A stretch of 64,000 nt of DNA from Candidatus Aminicenantota bacterium (lineage in GTDB: Bacteria; Acidobacteriota; Aminicenantia; Aminicenantales; Aminicenantaceae). The notes under the pieces were generated by a model. The model had not been told where the DNA came from. It ran no database searches and was given only the letters and a program-made list of their open reading frames with translations. The DNA is taken from the NCBI GenBank assembly GCA_016927475.1, contig JAFGMO010000067.1, positions 17,872 through 81,871 of the forward strand, written 5' to 3'. The position numbers were made by a program, and so were the translations under genes. Positions 28,708 through 37,949 of this stretch are shown here, piece by piece (positions within the stretch are counted from its first letter, which is position 1; every line of letters starts with the position of its first letter).

Positions 28708-29730
28708 ATGGCACTGCGTCTCATTGAGGTTGTTCTTCCGGAAAAATACGGAAAGGAAGCTGAAGACCTTCTAAGGGGACAGCCTGTCATTTCCGTTTGG
28801 GTGGATGTGATGTCCGAAGGACGGGTTCTGGTTAAGGTGCTCCTCTTGACGGAAAACTCGGAGAAAGTTCTTGACGTTTTGGAAAAACGGTTTTCAAAAA
28901 TTCCGGGATTCCGCATCCTTTTGCTTCCTGTCGAAGCGTCCATCCCGCGGCCTGAAGCGGAAAATGAGAAAAAAACTGCATCCTTGAATGATTCGAAAGA
29001 AGAAGAACGCAACAACGCTAAAGTTTTCCGTGTGAGCCGGGAGGAGCTGTACTCGGATGTCGAGCAGGCATCCCGATTTTCCCGTGTTTTTGTATTTTTG
29101 ATTATCCTTTCTTCGATCGTCGCATCAGTGGGAATAATCCGCGGCAACGATGTTTTTATCATTGGTGCCATGGTGATTGCGCCTATTCTGGGTCCTAGTG
29201 TGGCTCTCTCCCTGGCGACAGCCCTGGGCGATGGATGTCTGGCTAAAAAGGCGATCGGCGCCAATCTAGCCGGCATTTTAACCGCTTTTTTCTTTTCTTT
29301 TCTTCTTGGCCTAATCTTGGCTGTTGATCCCAATTTGCCTGGATTATTGGCAAGAACCCAAGTCGATGGGGGGGATGTCGCTTTAGCGCTGGCTGCGGGG
29401 AGTGCCGCTGTTTTATCTTTTACCTCCGGCTTGTTGACCGCCCTTATTGGTGTTATGGTCGCCGTTGCCTTGCTGCCGCCGCTTGTTACCGTAGGACTCC
29501 TTCTGGCCCGGGGGCAAGTTAAGCCGGCTGTCGGAGCGCTTCTCCTTTTTGCCACCAACTTCATCTGCATCAATCTGGCAGGGGTTATAACCTTCCTGGC
29601 CCAGGGGATTCGTCCTCTGACCTGGTGGGAAGCCAGCAAGGCTAAAAAAGCCAGCCGGAACGCGGTTCTTTTCTGGGGAGGGCTTCTTTTAGCTCTGGTT
29701 GTTTTGATTTATTTGTCTCAAAAACGCTGA
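28708..29730 (+). CDS. DUF389 / TIGR00341 family membrane protein
   Basis: 340 residues: an N-terminal ferredoxin-like cytoplasmic domain (about 1-90), a charged linker, then a five- to six-helix membrane domain beginning SRVFVFLIILSSIVASVGII. The signature IIGAMVIAPILGPSVALSLA marks DUF389/TIGR00341. Function is unknown, although the family often neighbours ion transporters, as here with CorA 77 bases downstream of its stop. Ribosome binding site AGAAAGGGA. Confidence 0.87.
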   Translation: MALRLIEVVLPEKYGKEAEDLLRGQPVISVWVDVMSEGRVLVKVLLLTENSEKVLDVLEKRFSKIPGFRILLLPVEASIPRPEAENEKKTASLNDSKEEERNNAKVFRVSREELYSDVEQASRFSRVFVFLIILSSIVASVGIIRGNDVFIIGAMVIAPILGPSVALSLATALGDGCLAKKAIGANLAGILTAFFFSFLLGLILAVDPNLPGLLARTQVDGGDVALALAAGSAAVLSFTSGLLTALIGVMVAVALLPPLVTVGLLLARGQVKPAVGALLLFATNFICINLAGVITFLAQGIRPLTWWEASKAKKASRNAVLFWGGLLLALVVLIYLSQKR

Positions 29731-29807
29731 TCTTTCTGATGGGGGAGGGGCGTCGAATAGTGAAATAATTGTTACAAACACGGAATAAAGGGAAAGGAGA
29801 TTTTTCC

Positions 29808-30869
29808 ATGAATATTAAGTCGAAAAGTACCAAAACGGTCGGACTTCCTCCGGGAACCATGGTCCATATCGGAAAGCGCAAGAAAGGAAAAACGAAGATA
29901 GAGATCATGGATTTTGACAAAGACAGGTTTGAGGAAAAAAAAGCGGCGGGGATTGAGGATTGTTTTTCCTTCAGAGACAGCCCGTCCTGCACCTGGATCA
30001 ATATCGCCGGCCTTCACGAGTTGGATATTATTGAGAAACTCGGGGTGAATTTTAAACTCCATCCCTTGATTTTGGAAGATATCGTCAATACCGAACAGAG
30101 GCCGAAAAGCGAGATGTACGGGGATTATGTTTTTGTCGTTTTAAAAATGCTGTCCTACGATGAGCAGAAAAAAAACATCAAATCGGAGCAGGTAAGCCTT
30201 GTCATCGGGCCGCGGTATGTTTTGTCTTTTCAGGAAGAAGAAGGGGATATTTTCGATCCGGTGAGGGAAAGAATTCGAACCGGTAAAGGACGCATTCGAA
30301 CCATGGGTCCGGACTATCTGGCTTATTCTATTATCGATGCGGTCGTTGACCATTATTTTTTGATTATTGACAAACTTTATGACCGCATCTCTGCCGTCGA
30401 AGATGAGCTCATATCGGACCCGAAACCCAAATCGCTTCAGGAGATTTACGAGTTGAAACGTCATGTGTTAACCCTTCGCCGTTCCATCTGGCCTTTGCGT
30501 GAAGCCATCAATAACCTCAACCGGGTAAACTCACCCTTCTTGAGCGAGACCTTTTCCGTTTATCTAAGGGATGTTTACGACCATACCATTCATGTCATCG
30601 ATACCATCGAGACATACAGGGATATCATTACGGGAATGCTGGATACGTATATGTCCAGTGTCAGCAATAAAATGAATGAGGTGATGAAGGTTCTGACCAT
30701 TATCGCGACAATTTTCATTCCCCTGACTTTTATCGCCGGGATCTACGGTATGAACTTTAAGTTTATGCCGGAGCTGCAATGGAAAGGAGGGTATTTTATT
30801 ATCCTGGGGATCATGGCTGTTGTTTTTTTCTTGATGTTGATTTTTTTCAGGAGAAAAAAATGGCTGTAA
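29808..30869 (+). CDS. corA: CorA-family magnesium/cobalt transporter
   Basis: Divalent-cation channel of 353 residues. Start at 29808 with GGAAAGGAG upstream. The cytoplasmic domain (about 1-290) ends in the long stalk helix, followed by two membrane helices; the first ends with the selectivity motif YGMN (FIAGIYGMNFKFMPEL). The C-terminal RRKKWL is a positive-inside tail. Its stop codon lies inside a 32-bp palindrome shared with the convergent UPF0316 gene. Confidence 0.94.
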   Translation: MNIKSKSTKTVGLPPGTMVHIGKRKKGKTKIEIMDFDKDRFEEKKAAGIEDCFSFRDSPSCTWINIAGLHELDIIEKLGVNFKLHPLILEDIVNTEQRPKSEMYGDYVFVVLKMLSYDEQKKNIKSEQVSLVIGPRYVLSFQEEEGDIFDPVRERIRTGKGRIRTMGPDYLAYSIIDAVVDHYFLIIDKLYDRISAVEDELISDPKPKSLQEIYELKRHVLTLRRSIWPLREAINNLNRVNSPFLSETFSVYLRDVYDHTIHVIDTIETYRDIITGMLDTYMSSVSNKMNEVMKVLTIIATIFIPLTFIAGIYGMNFKFMPELQWKGGYFIILGIMAVVFFLMLIFFRRKKWL

Positions 30870-30897
30870 ATAATACAGGCATGCCTGTATTATTTAC
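30866..30897. terminator. 32-bp perfect palindrome between convergent genes
   Basis: GTAAATAATACAGGCA (30866-30881) is followed directly by its exact reverse complement (30882-30897). The TAA of corA (30867-30869) and the complement of the stop codon of the UPF0316 gene (30890-30892) both lie inside it. The AT-rich outer arms around a GGCATGCC core would give a T-rich 3' arm on either strand, fitting a bidirectional terminator. Confidence 0.7.
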
Positions 30898-31492
30898 CCT
30901 TGCGTAGATTCCTCCCCCTCTTTCCCACGCCGACCGCAAAGCGGGGAGATCGGAAGGGGAAGACTCCTTCACTGACGATTCTTACATCCTCTATGGTAAA
31001 AAAAGCCTTGGGATTGAATCTCTTGATGATACAGGAAATTCTCTCCTGGTCCTGCCGGCGGATGATCATATAGATAACATTGACCTTTCCTGTCGCCCCT
31101 TCAGCTTCCAGGCAGGTCACGCCGTATCCCTGAGCCCTGAGATAGGGGACAAGATCCAGGGCTTCCTTGCGGGTAATGATGCGTATGAGCAGGCGTCCCA
31201 GGGCCATCTTTTTTTCGATATGAATACCAATAATATTCCCGAGAGCGAAGCCTCCGGCATAGGCGAGGTAGCAGGCGACATTGTTCAGGTTTTGAAGGAT
31301 CTGCCGAATGGCCAATAACCAGATAAGAACCTCGAAAAACCCGACAAGGGGGGCCATATATTTCAATCCTCGGGAGACAAAAACAATACGCATTGTTCCC
31401 AGGGTAACATCCATAAGCCTGGCCAGGAAGATGAAAAGGGGGATGATAAGCCAGTTGAGAACCCACGGTTGAAAGATATTGTTGAAGTCCAT
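30890..31492 (-). CDS. UPF0316 (DUF5698/DUF2179) membrane protein
   Basis: 200 residues: three N-terminal membrane helices (IIPLFIFLARLMDVTLGTMR, LVGFFEVLIWLLAIRQILQN, YAGGFALGNIIGIHIEKKMA) and a C-terminal DUF2179-type cytoplasmic domain (about 110-180). The order and the RLMDVTLGTMRIVFVSRG motif match UPF0316. DUF2179 may bind a ligand, but the function is unknown. Stop codons of this gene and corA share one palindrome. Confidence 0.9.
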   Translation of the reverse strand: MDFNNIFQPWVLNWLIIPLFIFLARLMDVTLGTMRIVFVSRGLKYMAPLVGFFEVLIWLLAIRQILQNLNNVACYLAYAGGFALGNIIGIHIEKKMALGRLLIRIITRKEALDLVPYLRAQGYGVTCLEAEGATGKVNVIYMIIRRQDQERISCIIKRFNPKAFFTIEDVRIVSEGVFPFRSPRFAVGVGKRGRNLRKGK

Positions 31493-31922
31493 ATTTGCCT
31501 TTATTATCCTGTATTATTCATAAATTTGGCCGACACCAATAGATAATTTTAATAATATGTGTCATTAATTGTGATTTTAGGTAAAATTTATAATGAAACA
31601 TTTTCCATAACCGTTTTCAAGAAAATGTCGGCCAAATTACCCTTTCAGGCGCCGACCCAACCTAACCCGCCGATCTTACCGCATCTGCTTTGTTACAGCC
31701 TGTTCGCGGTGCCAAGCACAGCTTCACAGGCTGATGCCTCCCATCTGCGGCAAGCTTGGCTCGTGAATAATCCAGGTTATTCAACCACATAAATTTTTTC
31801 AGCCCATGATTATATCATTTTTTGTGGGAGTTTTTTATATTTAATAAAGGCGAATGCTTTCTTGCATTACTTTTGTACCTGGCCTATGATAGGAAAAACT
31901 TTCCTGTAATCCTAAAGCGGGC
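31493..31922. other. Intergenic region dominated by a repeat element
   Basis: 430 bases without a credible gene. An open frame at 31559-31792 is an accident of the repeat, because the same peptide (FAVPSTASQADA) appears from the other copy at 37.7 kb with no start signals. The rest, 31777-31922, should hold the promoter of the PDZ-GGDEF gene, but no clear hexamers were found. Confidence 0.6.
31508..31776. repeat. MITE-like intergenic element, copy A
   Basis: About 269 bases bounded by imperfect inverted ends: CCTGTATTATTCATAAATTT at 31508 and CTCGTGAATAATCCAGG ending at 31776. The core (about 31671-31750) contains GGTGCCAAGCACAGCTTCAC and can fold as nested stems, CCGCA (31679-31683) with TGCGG (31746-31750) and GCCTGT (31698-31703) with ACAGGC (31726-31731). 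The core recurs almost unchanged at about 37703-37783, and the left end recurs at 46587 and, partially, at 40364. It has no coding capacity. Confidence 0.7.
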
Positions 31923-34199
31923 ATGAAAAAACGACACCTGCGCAGCAATATTTTTGTTACGGTTCTGACCGCAGGAGGATTTGTTGTCCTTCTGGTATTG
32001 AGCATTTTTTCCCACTTATGGAATTCTCAGCACAATTTGGGATACACCCTGGGTGCTTCCCGGGAGGGTCTTTTTATCGCTGCCCTTTCTCCGGAAGGAG
32101 AGGCCGCTACAGCTGGATTGCAAAAGGGAGACATACTTAAATCTATTTGCAGCGAGCCTATTGCGGACGGTTCCGCCTACATGAAGCTCGAACGGGGATT
32201 ATGGCGCAGAGACATATTGGAGTTTCGGGTAACCCGGGACGGAACCCTTCTCTCCTTAAACATTCCTTATAGAGTGCATTTTCCCTGGGCCGTTTTACTG
32301 CCGGCCGTTTTTATCATCTGTCTCTATCTTTCCGTCGGACTCATTTCATTCTGGAAAAAAAGCCAGGACCTGAGGGTCCGTCTGCTTTTCCTGATGACGG
32401 TTTTTGCTTCAGGTACCATCATCGTTTCCGATTATTTTACCTCCCATGGTGACCTGCTCTCCCAGGTTATGATGGTTTTTCTTTATTTATGCTACGGTTT
32501 TCTCATTGGTGTCGAACCGCATCTGGCCTTGGTCATTCCCGAATCCAAAAATATCCTCAAGAAACATCCCAGTTTTCCCCTTGTTTTTTATGTGACCGGT
32601 CTTGTTGTCAGCATCCTCTGGCTTTTGGGATATTTTAACGACCTTCACTCCCTGGAGATCCCTCTCCCCGCTCCGCTGACGGTTATGCTTGTATTCATTG
32701 TGATCTACAGTTTTTTGACACCTTCCCTTGTTTTTGGTTTTCTGGTTCATACGTATATCAAATCCCGCCCTGGAGTAAAAAAAGTACAGACCGGCATTGT
32801 CCTTTTCGGACTGCTTCCATGGGTGGCCAGCATGATCCTGGCGGCGTTTTTTTGGATGTTTCGGGGAAACACTCCTCCAGCCCTTGTTTATTTCAACCTT
32901 TTTGCCATTTTTCCCGTCCCCTTCGCCTTTGCCGTTGCCATTTTTCGCTACAAGCTGTTCAATGTGGCGCTTGTCATTCGTAAAAGTCTGGTCTACGGAA
33001 TTTTAACCGGTTTTCTTTTTCTTGTATATTACGGAATCATCGGATTGGGAAGCGGCTTGTTTTCGGCCTTTTTCATCAAGGGCGGTTCTATCTGGATGAT
33101 ATCCTTCGCCACCCTCCTTCTTGGCCTTTTTTTCAATCCCCTTCGAAAAAGAATCCAGTTTTACGTGGACAAATTTTTTTATCCCGAGAAATACAACCTG
33201 AGACGGGAACTGCCGGAACTATCCAAGGATATCGCTTCCATGGGGGACTTGAAAGATCTGGCTGGAAGTATCAGCCTGCGTTTGGCTGGTTTGTTGAATA
33301 TGGAATCTTCCGCTTTTCTCCTTTCCGATGAGAGAAAAGAAAAATATATTGTTTTCAGCACTTATGGTTTGATCGGCGGACGAGGCCTGGAAAAAAAATT
33401 CATTTTTTATGCTGATGAACCCGTAATGGACCGTTTTTTATCAGCTAAGAGGTCTTTTCTTATTGAAGAGCTTCCGGCGGAAATAAGAAAAAGTCCGGGA
33501 TTTTTCAGGTTGAAGGAACTGGGAGCCAAGATTGCTATTCCGTTTATCCTCAAAAACGACCTCATCGCCGTTCTTCTTCTTGGTGTGGCGGAAGGGGATG
33601 TGAAGTTAGACAGAGAAGACAGGAACCTGTTAGGAATATTTGCCAACCAGGCTGCGGCCATGGTCGAAAACGCCCGTCTTTTTCAGTATGCGACTTTCGA
33701 TGACTTGACGGGAATATTCAGAAGACATGTTTTTGAAACCGAATTGGAAAAGGAGATCGAGAGGTCAATAAGGTTCAAAAGGCCTGTTACGGTGGGCTTG
33801 TGTGATATCGATTTTTTTAAAAAAATCAACGATACTTTCGGTCATCCGGCCGGGGATATTGTTCTGAAGAATATCGCCGGGGTTCTTAAAGCGAACCTGC
33901 GCTCAATCGACTGTTTGGCACGCTTCGGCGGTGAGGAGTTTGTTTTTTTCCTTCCGGAAACAACCCTGAAATTCGGGAGGGAGATTGGCGACAAACTTCG
34001 TACGGAAACGGCCGCCATGCATCTAACCCTTGAAACGGGAAAACCTCCACAGGGAGTAACGATCAGCGTAGGACTAACCGGATACCGGGGTGGAGAGGAA
34101 CGTGTTTCCTTGAAAAGCCTTTTGGATACGGCCGACAGAGCCCTTTACCATGCAAAAGAAAATGGCAGGAACAGGACGGAAGTTTTGCCCCTTTCTTGA
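31923..34199 (+). CDS. PDZ-membrane-GAF-GGDEF diguanylate cyclase
   Basis: 758 residues. Order: a signal/anchor helix, an extracytoplasmic PDZ-like domain about 40-115 (EGLFIAALSPEGEAATAGLQ, KGDILKSI), about eight membrane helices to residue 400, a linker with FYVDKFFYPEKYNLRRELPE, a GAF domain about 430-590, and a GGDEF domain to the end. The active site reads ARFGGEEFVFF, with RSID five residues upstream as a c-di-GMP inhibition site. The PDZ suggests sensing of envelope peptides or proteins. Neighbours do not reveal the pathway. Ribosome binding site weak. Confidence 0.87.
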   Translation: MKKRHLRSNIFVTVLTAGGFVVLLVLSIFSHLWNSQHNLGYTLGASREGLFIAALSPEGEAATAGLQKGDILKSICSEPIADGSAYMKLERGLWRRDILEFRVTRDGTLLSLNIPYRVHFPWAVLLPAVFIICLYLSVGLISFWKKSQDLRVRLLFLMTVFASGTIIVSDYFTSHGDLLSQVMMVFLYLCYGFLIGVEPHLALVIPESKNILKKHPSFPLVFYVTGLVVSILWLLGYFNDLHSLEIPLPAPLTVMLVFIVIYSFLTPSLVFGFLVHTYIKSRPGVKKVQTGIVLFGLLPWVASMILAAFFWMFRGNTPPALVYFNLFAIFPVPFAFAVAIFRYKLFNVALVIRKSLVYGILTGFLFLVYYGIIGLGSGLFSAFFIKGGSIWMISFATLLLGLFFNPLRKRIQFYVDKFFYPEKYNLRRELPELSKDIASMGDLKDLAGSISLRLAGLLNMESSAFLLSDERKEKYIVFSTYGLIGGRGLEKKFIFYADEPVMDRFLSAKRSFLIEELPAEIRKSPGFFRLKELGAKIAIPFILKNDLIAVLLLGVAEGDVKLDREDRNLLGIFANQAAAMVENARLFQYATFDDLTGIFRRHVFETELEKEIERSIRFKRPVTVGLCDIDFFKKINDTFGHPAGDIVLKNIAGVLKANLRSIDCLARFGGEEFVFFLPETTLKFGREIGDKLRTETAAMHLTLETGKPPQGVTISVGLTGYRGGEERVSLKSLLDTADRALYHAKENGRNRTEVLPLS

Positions 34200-34314
34200 C
34201 CCCGCGATGATTTATGAGATAATTATTCCTTAATTTGTGTGGCCGGGTGGATCAAGGCGGCGGAGTTATTCTGCCGCAGAAGTTGAAGCGAGATATAGTA
34301 AAGGAGAAATTTTC

Positions 34315-35889
34315 ATGAAAATCAGCCGTGTTGAAGAAATGAGAGCCATGGATAAAACGGCGATAGAAAATTTCGGAATCAAGGATGAACTTCTTATGGA
34401 GAATGCGGGTCTGGCTGTTGTAAACCATATTCTTTCCCGGCTGGGTTTGAAAGGAAAACGTTTTCTCTGCATCTGCGGTTCCGGCAATAACGGAGGAGAT
34501 GGACTTGTTGTCGCCCGGAAGCTTTATTCGCTTGGAGGGCACGTGCGCGTTCTTCTATTGAGCGATCCTTCGAAGTTTCAAGGCGCGGCGGCTATGAATC
34601 AAAAGATTATTGAGCGGCTGCCTGTTGAGACGGCATCCCTGGATGATGCGGCATCTCTTTCGGAATACCTAAGCGAGACGGATGTTGTGGTGGACGGTAT
34701 CTTGGGAACGGGATTGGTCAGGGAAGTGACCGGACGTTATGCGGAGATTATTCGCTTGATCAATACATCGGGAAAAATCGTGGTCAGCATCGATATTCCT
34801 TCGGGAATCAACGGCGATAACGGACAGGTCATGGGCACAGCGGTAAAAGCGGACTTGACCGTGACCTTCGGGCTCCCCAAGCTGGGGAATATCCTTTACC
34901 CGGGTTTTGCCCACTGTGGAAACCTGGCGGTATCCCATATTTCCTTTCCTCCCGAGATTTATAACGATTCAGCGCTCAAGGTGGAGATAAACCATCCTTC
35001 CCCCCTTCCTCCCAGACCCCCGGACGGCCATAAGGGGAGTTTCGGCGATGTGCTTTTTATCGCCGGGGCTCAGGGATACTACGGGGCGCCCACGTACGCG
35101 GCCATGTCCTTTCTTAGAGCGGGTGGCGGATATGCCCGGTTAGCCGCTCCTCGCAGCATGATCCCCTTTATCGGAGCCTCTGGAAGCGAGATTGTTTTTG
35201 TGCCCCAGGATGAAACGGAATCGGGCGCCCTTTCCGGTAAAAACAAAGACCGGCTGGTCGAGCTTTCCCGGAAGGCGGATTTTGTGGTTTTGGGGCCCGG
35301 TTTGTCCCTGGATGAAGAAACCCGGAAACTGGTCCGGTTTCTTGTTCAGGATATCCAAAAGCCCCTTCTGCTTGACGGGGACGGCTTGACCGCAGTGGCT
35401 GAAGACAAATCTTTTTTGGAAAAAAGGAAAGGTCCTCTTGTTCTTACACCCCATCTTGGTGAGATGTCCCGGTTGACCGGGATGGATGTTACAGCGATTA
35501 AAGCATCACCGGTCGATATCCTTCAGCAAAAAGCTGGTGAGTGGGGTGTATTTTTTGTGCTCAAGGGAGCTCATTCCCTTATCGGATGCCCCGACAGCCG
35601 GGTCTATGTCAACATGAGCGGGAATTCCGGAATGGCCACAGCCGGGTCGGGGGATCTTTTGACCGGAGCGATTGCAGCCATGTTTGCTCTCGGCCTGCCC
35701 CTTGAAGAGGCCGTTCGCACGGGAGTTTTTATGCACGGATTTGCCGGTGACCTGGCTGCTGAGAAACGTGGAGAAGATGGGATGACCGCCCGGGATATCC
35801 TGGATTTTCTTCCCCAAGCCGTAAAGTCGTACAGGGAAGGTTATGAAAGCATCATATCCGCCTGCTACCACAGTTTGACCACATTATAA
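34315..35889 (+). CDS. nnr: Bifunctional NAD(P)HX epimerase/dehydratase
   Basis: Repairs hydrated NADH and NADPH. 524 residues from the ATG at 34315 (TAAAGGAG upstream). The YjeF-N epimerase domain (about 1-215) has CGSGNNGGDGLVVARKL and VDGILGTGL; the YjeF-C ADP/ATP-dependent dehydratase (about 225-505) has HKGSFGDVLFIAGAQGYYGA, GPGLSLDEETR, LTPHLGEMSRLTG and NSGMATAGSGDLLTGAIAAM. The fused order is the common bacterial form. Housekeeping role; the gene appears monocistronic. Confidence 0.95.
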   Translation: MKISRVEEMRAMDKTAIENFGIKDELLMENAGLAVVNHILSRLGLKGKRFLCICGSGNNGGDGLVVARKLYSLGGHVRVLLLSDPSKFQGAAAMNQKIIERLPVETASLDDAASLSEYLSETDVVVDGILGTGLVREVTGRYAEIIRLINTSGKIVVSIDIPSGINGDNGQVMGTAVKADLTVTFGLPKLGNILYPGFAHCGNLAVSHISFPPEIYNDSALKVEINHPSPLPPRPPDGHKGSFGDVLFIAGAQGYYGAPTYAAMSFLRAGGGYARLAAPRSMIPFIGASGSEIVFVPQDETESGALSGKNKDRLVELSRKADFVVLGPGLSLDEETRKLVRFLVQDIQKPLLLDGDGLTAVAEDKSFLEKRKGPLVLTPHLGEMSRLTGMDVTAIKASPVDILQQKAGEWGVFFVLKGAHSLIGCPDSRVYVNMSGNSGMATAGSGDLLTGAIAAMFALGLPLEEAVRTGVFMHGFAGDLAAEKRGEDGMTARDILDFLPQAVKSYREGYESIISACYHSLTTL

Positions 35890-35953
35890 TTGTGCCGCGC
35901 GGTTTCCGTGAATTCAACGGATACCGCTTATGAAATAAATGAGGAGGTAAGGC

Positions 35954-37549
35954 ATGAATCTACGAATTTTTTTGCGAAGAGCGGCCCTTATTCTGGGGTT
36001 TGCTGTTTTAACCGGCCTTTTTTTTGCAGCCCAGGCCGGGGACATGGTCCGACAAAAGGAATGGGAATTTGAATCCTGTACCAGCATTATCGTTGGAAAG
36101 GGGGCGACCGTCGACGGGTCGACCATGACGTCTCATTCCTGCGACAGCGGATCCGATAGGACCTGGATCAATATCGTTCCCCATCAAAAGCACAAAAAAG
36201 GGGACATGTGCAAAATTTATTTTGAACCCAAAAGGATAAAGGGGCCGGACCATCCGGACCGTTTCCCCCTGGGTGAGATTCCCCAGGTCGAGGAAACATA
36301 TGCCTATATCAACACAGCTTATCCCGTTATGAACGAGCATCAACTGGCCATTGGTGAGACCACTTTTGGCGGAAGACGGGAGCTGATGAACAAAAAAGGA
36401 TTAATCGATGCGCCCGAGCTCTACCGGCTCATCCTGGAGAGGGCCCGGACGGCGAGGGAGGCCATTCGGCTTGCTGATGATCTTACTAAAAAGCACGGCT
36501 ACAGAGACTACGGCGAATGTTTCACCTTCGCCGATCCAGAAGAAGTCTGGTTTTTTGAAATCTTGGGACCAGGAAAAGACCGGATCGGTGCGGTTTGGGC
36601 CGCCCAACGTATTCCCGACGATCATATCGGTGTTTCAGCCAATGCCTCCCGCATTCGGCAGATCGATCTCGGGGATAAAGAACATTTTATGGCTTCTGAA
36701 AACGTCTTCTCGCTGGCCGAAGAAATGGGTTGGTGGGACCCCCAAAGTGGAGAACCGTTTGAGTTCTGTTACGCCTATGCCCCCCAAACCCGGACCAGTA
36801 TTTACTGCCGCCGCCGGGAATGGCGTGTGTTGAGCCTGGCCGCTCCTTCGTTGGATTTGAATCCTCATTCTGAAAATTTTCCTTTCTCAGTAAAGCCTGA
36901 AAAAAAGCTGTCCGTTCAGGATATCCAGGCTTTCTTTCGTGATTATTACCAGGACACTCCATTCGATATGAGTAGGAGTATGACCGCGGTCAACCGTAAG
37001 GGTGAAACCGTACTCAGTCCCGTCGCTTCACCTTTCCTGAACAGGGACTGGCTGTATCTTTTGCGAATTCCCCGGGAGCGGACCATTTGTGTCGGCTATG
37101 CTACTTACGTTCAAATCACCCAGTCGCGCTCCTGGCTTCCCGATCCCATTGGAGGAGTGGTCTGGTTGGGGTATGATAATCCGGCCGCAACTCCCCAGAT
37201 ACCTTTCTATTGCGGTATAACAAGAATGCCCGATTCCTATCGGGTAGGAGGCAGGGAAGGATTCCGAAGGGATTGCGCCTGGTGGGCCTTCCGCAGGGTC
37301 AGCAAGCTGGCCTTGTTCCGCTGGCAGGATATGATCAAAAATATCAATGCGGTCAGGGAAAGAATTGAAAATGCCATTTTCGGCGAGCGGGAGCAGGTGG
37401 AAAATAGAGCCCTGGAGCTCTACAAACAGGATCCGGTCAAGGCAGCTGAATATTTGACGGAATACTGTCTGAAAACGGCCGAAAAAGCCGTGGAAGATTA
37501 CTGGAATCTGGGAGATGAGCTTTGGACGAGGTATGCCCGCTATTTTTGA
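35954..37549 (+). CDS. C69-family dipeptidase (stand-alone copy)
   Basis: Exported N-terminal-nucleophile peptidase of 531 residues. A signal peptide (about 1-28) precedes ESCTSIIVGKGATVDGSTMT, where C42 is the expected nucleophile exposed by processing. Other family blocks: YPVMNEHQLAIGETTFGGRR, EEVWFFEILGPGKD, WAAQRIPDDHIGVSANASRI and FPFSVKPEKKLSVQDI. It differs from the three copies at 52-58 kb by lacking their CxCGxC segment and by being transcribed alone. Ribosome binding site GAGGAGGTAAGGC. Likely cleaves dipeptides outside the cytoplasm. Confidence 0.92.
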   Translation: MNLRIFLRRAALILGFAVLTGLFFAAQAGDMVRQKEWEFESCTSIIVGKGATVDGSTMTSHSCDSGSDRTWINIVPHQKHKKGDMCKIYFEPKRIKGPDHPDRFPLGEIPQVEETYAYINTAYPVMNEHQLAIGETTFGGRRELMNKKGLIDAPELYRLILERARTAREAIRLADDLTKKHGYRDYGECFTFADPEEVWFFEILGPGKDRIGAVWAAQRIPDDHIGVSANASRIRQIDLGDKEHFMASENVFSLAEEMGWWDPQSGEPFEFCYAYAPQTRTSIYCRRREWRVLSLAAPSLDLNPHSENFPFSVKPEKKLSVQDIQAFFRDYYQDTPFDMSRSMTAVNRKGETVLSPVASPFLNRDWLYLLRIPRERTICVGYATYVQITQSRSWLPDPIGGVVWLGYDNPAATPQIPFYCGITRMPDSYRVGGREGFRRDCAWWAFRRVSKLALFRWQDMIKNINAVRERIENAIFGEREQVENRALELYKQDPVKAAEYLTEYCLKTAEKAVEDYWNLGDELWTRYARYF

Positions 37550-37949
37550 TCTTTACTGTTCATAAAAAATGCCGAAGCCTCCTGATAATACTTTAGTTAA
37601 AACACTGAAAGGACAATCGGAGCTAAATGTGCTTCAAAGTTATCGCTTATCATGATGTTGAATGATTATTTATATATCGGCATTTTTTACCCTGCGGGCA
37701 AGCCGATCTCACCGCATCTGCTTCGTTGCGGCCTGTTTGCGGTGCCAAGCACAGCTTCACAGGCCGACGCCTTACATCTGCGGCGATCTCGACTTGTGAA
37801 CAGCAAAGATAGATCTTTACTGTTCATGAAGAATGCCGACGCCTCTTGTTATTACTTTATTGAAAGTTTTGGGTATTAAGCATCATTCAATGCTGCGGTG
37901 TTTGAACCAATGGTAATCAAAATTCGTTATCAACAATAAGGAGGTTGAT
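37550..37949. other. Intergenic region filled by repeats
   Basis: 400 bases with no gene. It contains copy B of the MITE-like element, a second partial left end (37815-37871) repeating 37551-37607 with some changes, and a 9-bp inverted repeat TTGAATGAT (37658-37666) / ATCATTCAA (37882-37890) flanking the core. An AAGGAGG ribosome binding site for the next gene lies at the right edge. Confidence 0.6.
37551..37808. repeat. MITE-like intergenic element, copy B
   Basis: Left end CTTTACTGTTCATAAAAAAT at 37551, right end CTTGTGAACAG ending near 37803-37808, imperfect inverted repeats of each other. The core at about 37703-37783 matches copy A, including GGTGCCAAGCACAGCTTCAC and the nested stems CCGCA (37712-37716) / TGCGG (37779-37783) and GCCTGT/ACAGGC. 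A second left-type end begins at 37815 in direct orientation, suggesting a duplicated or nested insertion. Confidence 0.68.

Noticed and set aside
31559..31792. Possible small protein in the gap before the PDZ-GGDEF gene
   Set aside because: Its peptide FAVPSTASQADA also appears from the repeat copy at 37.7 kb, without ribosome binding sites and with non-coding nested stems, so it is repeat DNA.
34239..34285. tRNA-Ser-like D-arm sequence (GTGGCCGGGTGGATCAAGGC) upstream of nnr
   Set aside because: The resemblance to a tRNA D-arm is striking, but the anticodon loop lacks the U33 pattern, there is no T-arm (GGTTCGAATCC) and no acceptor stem; at best a relic.
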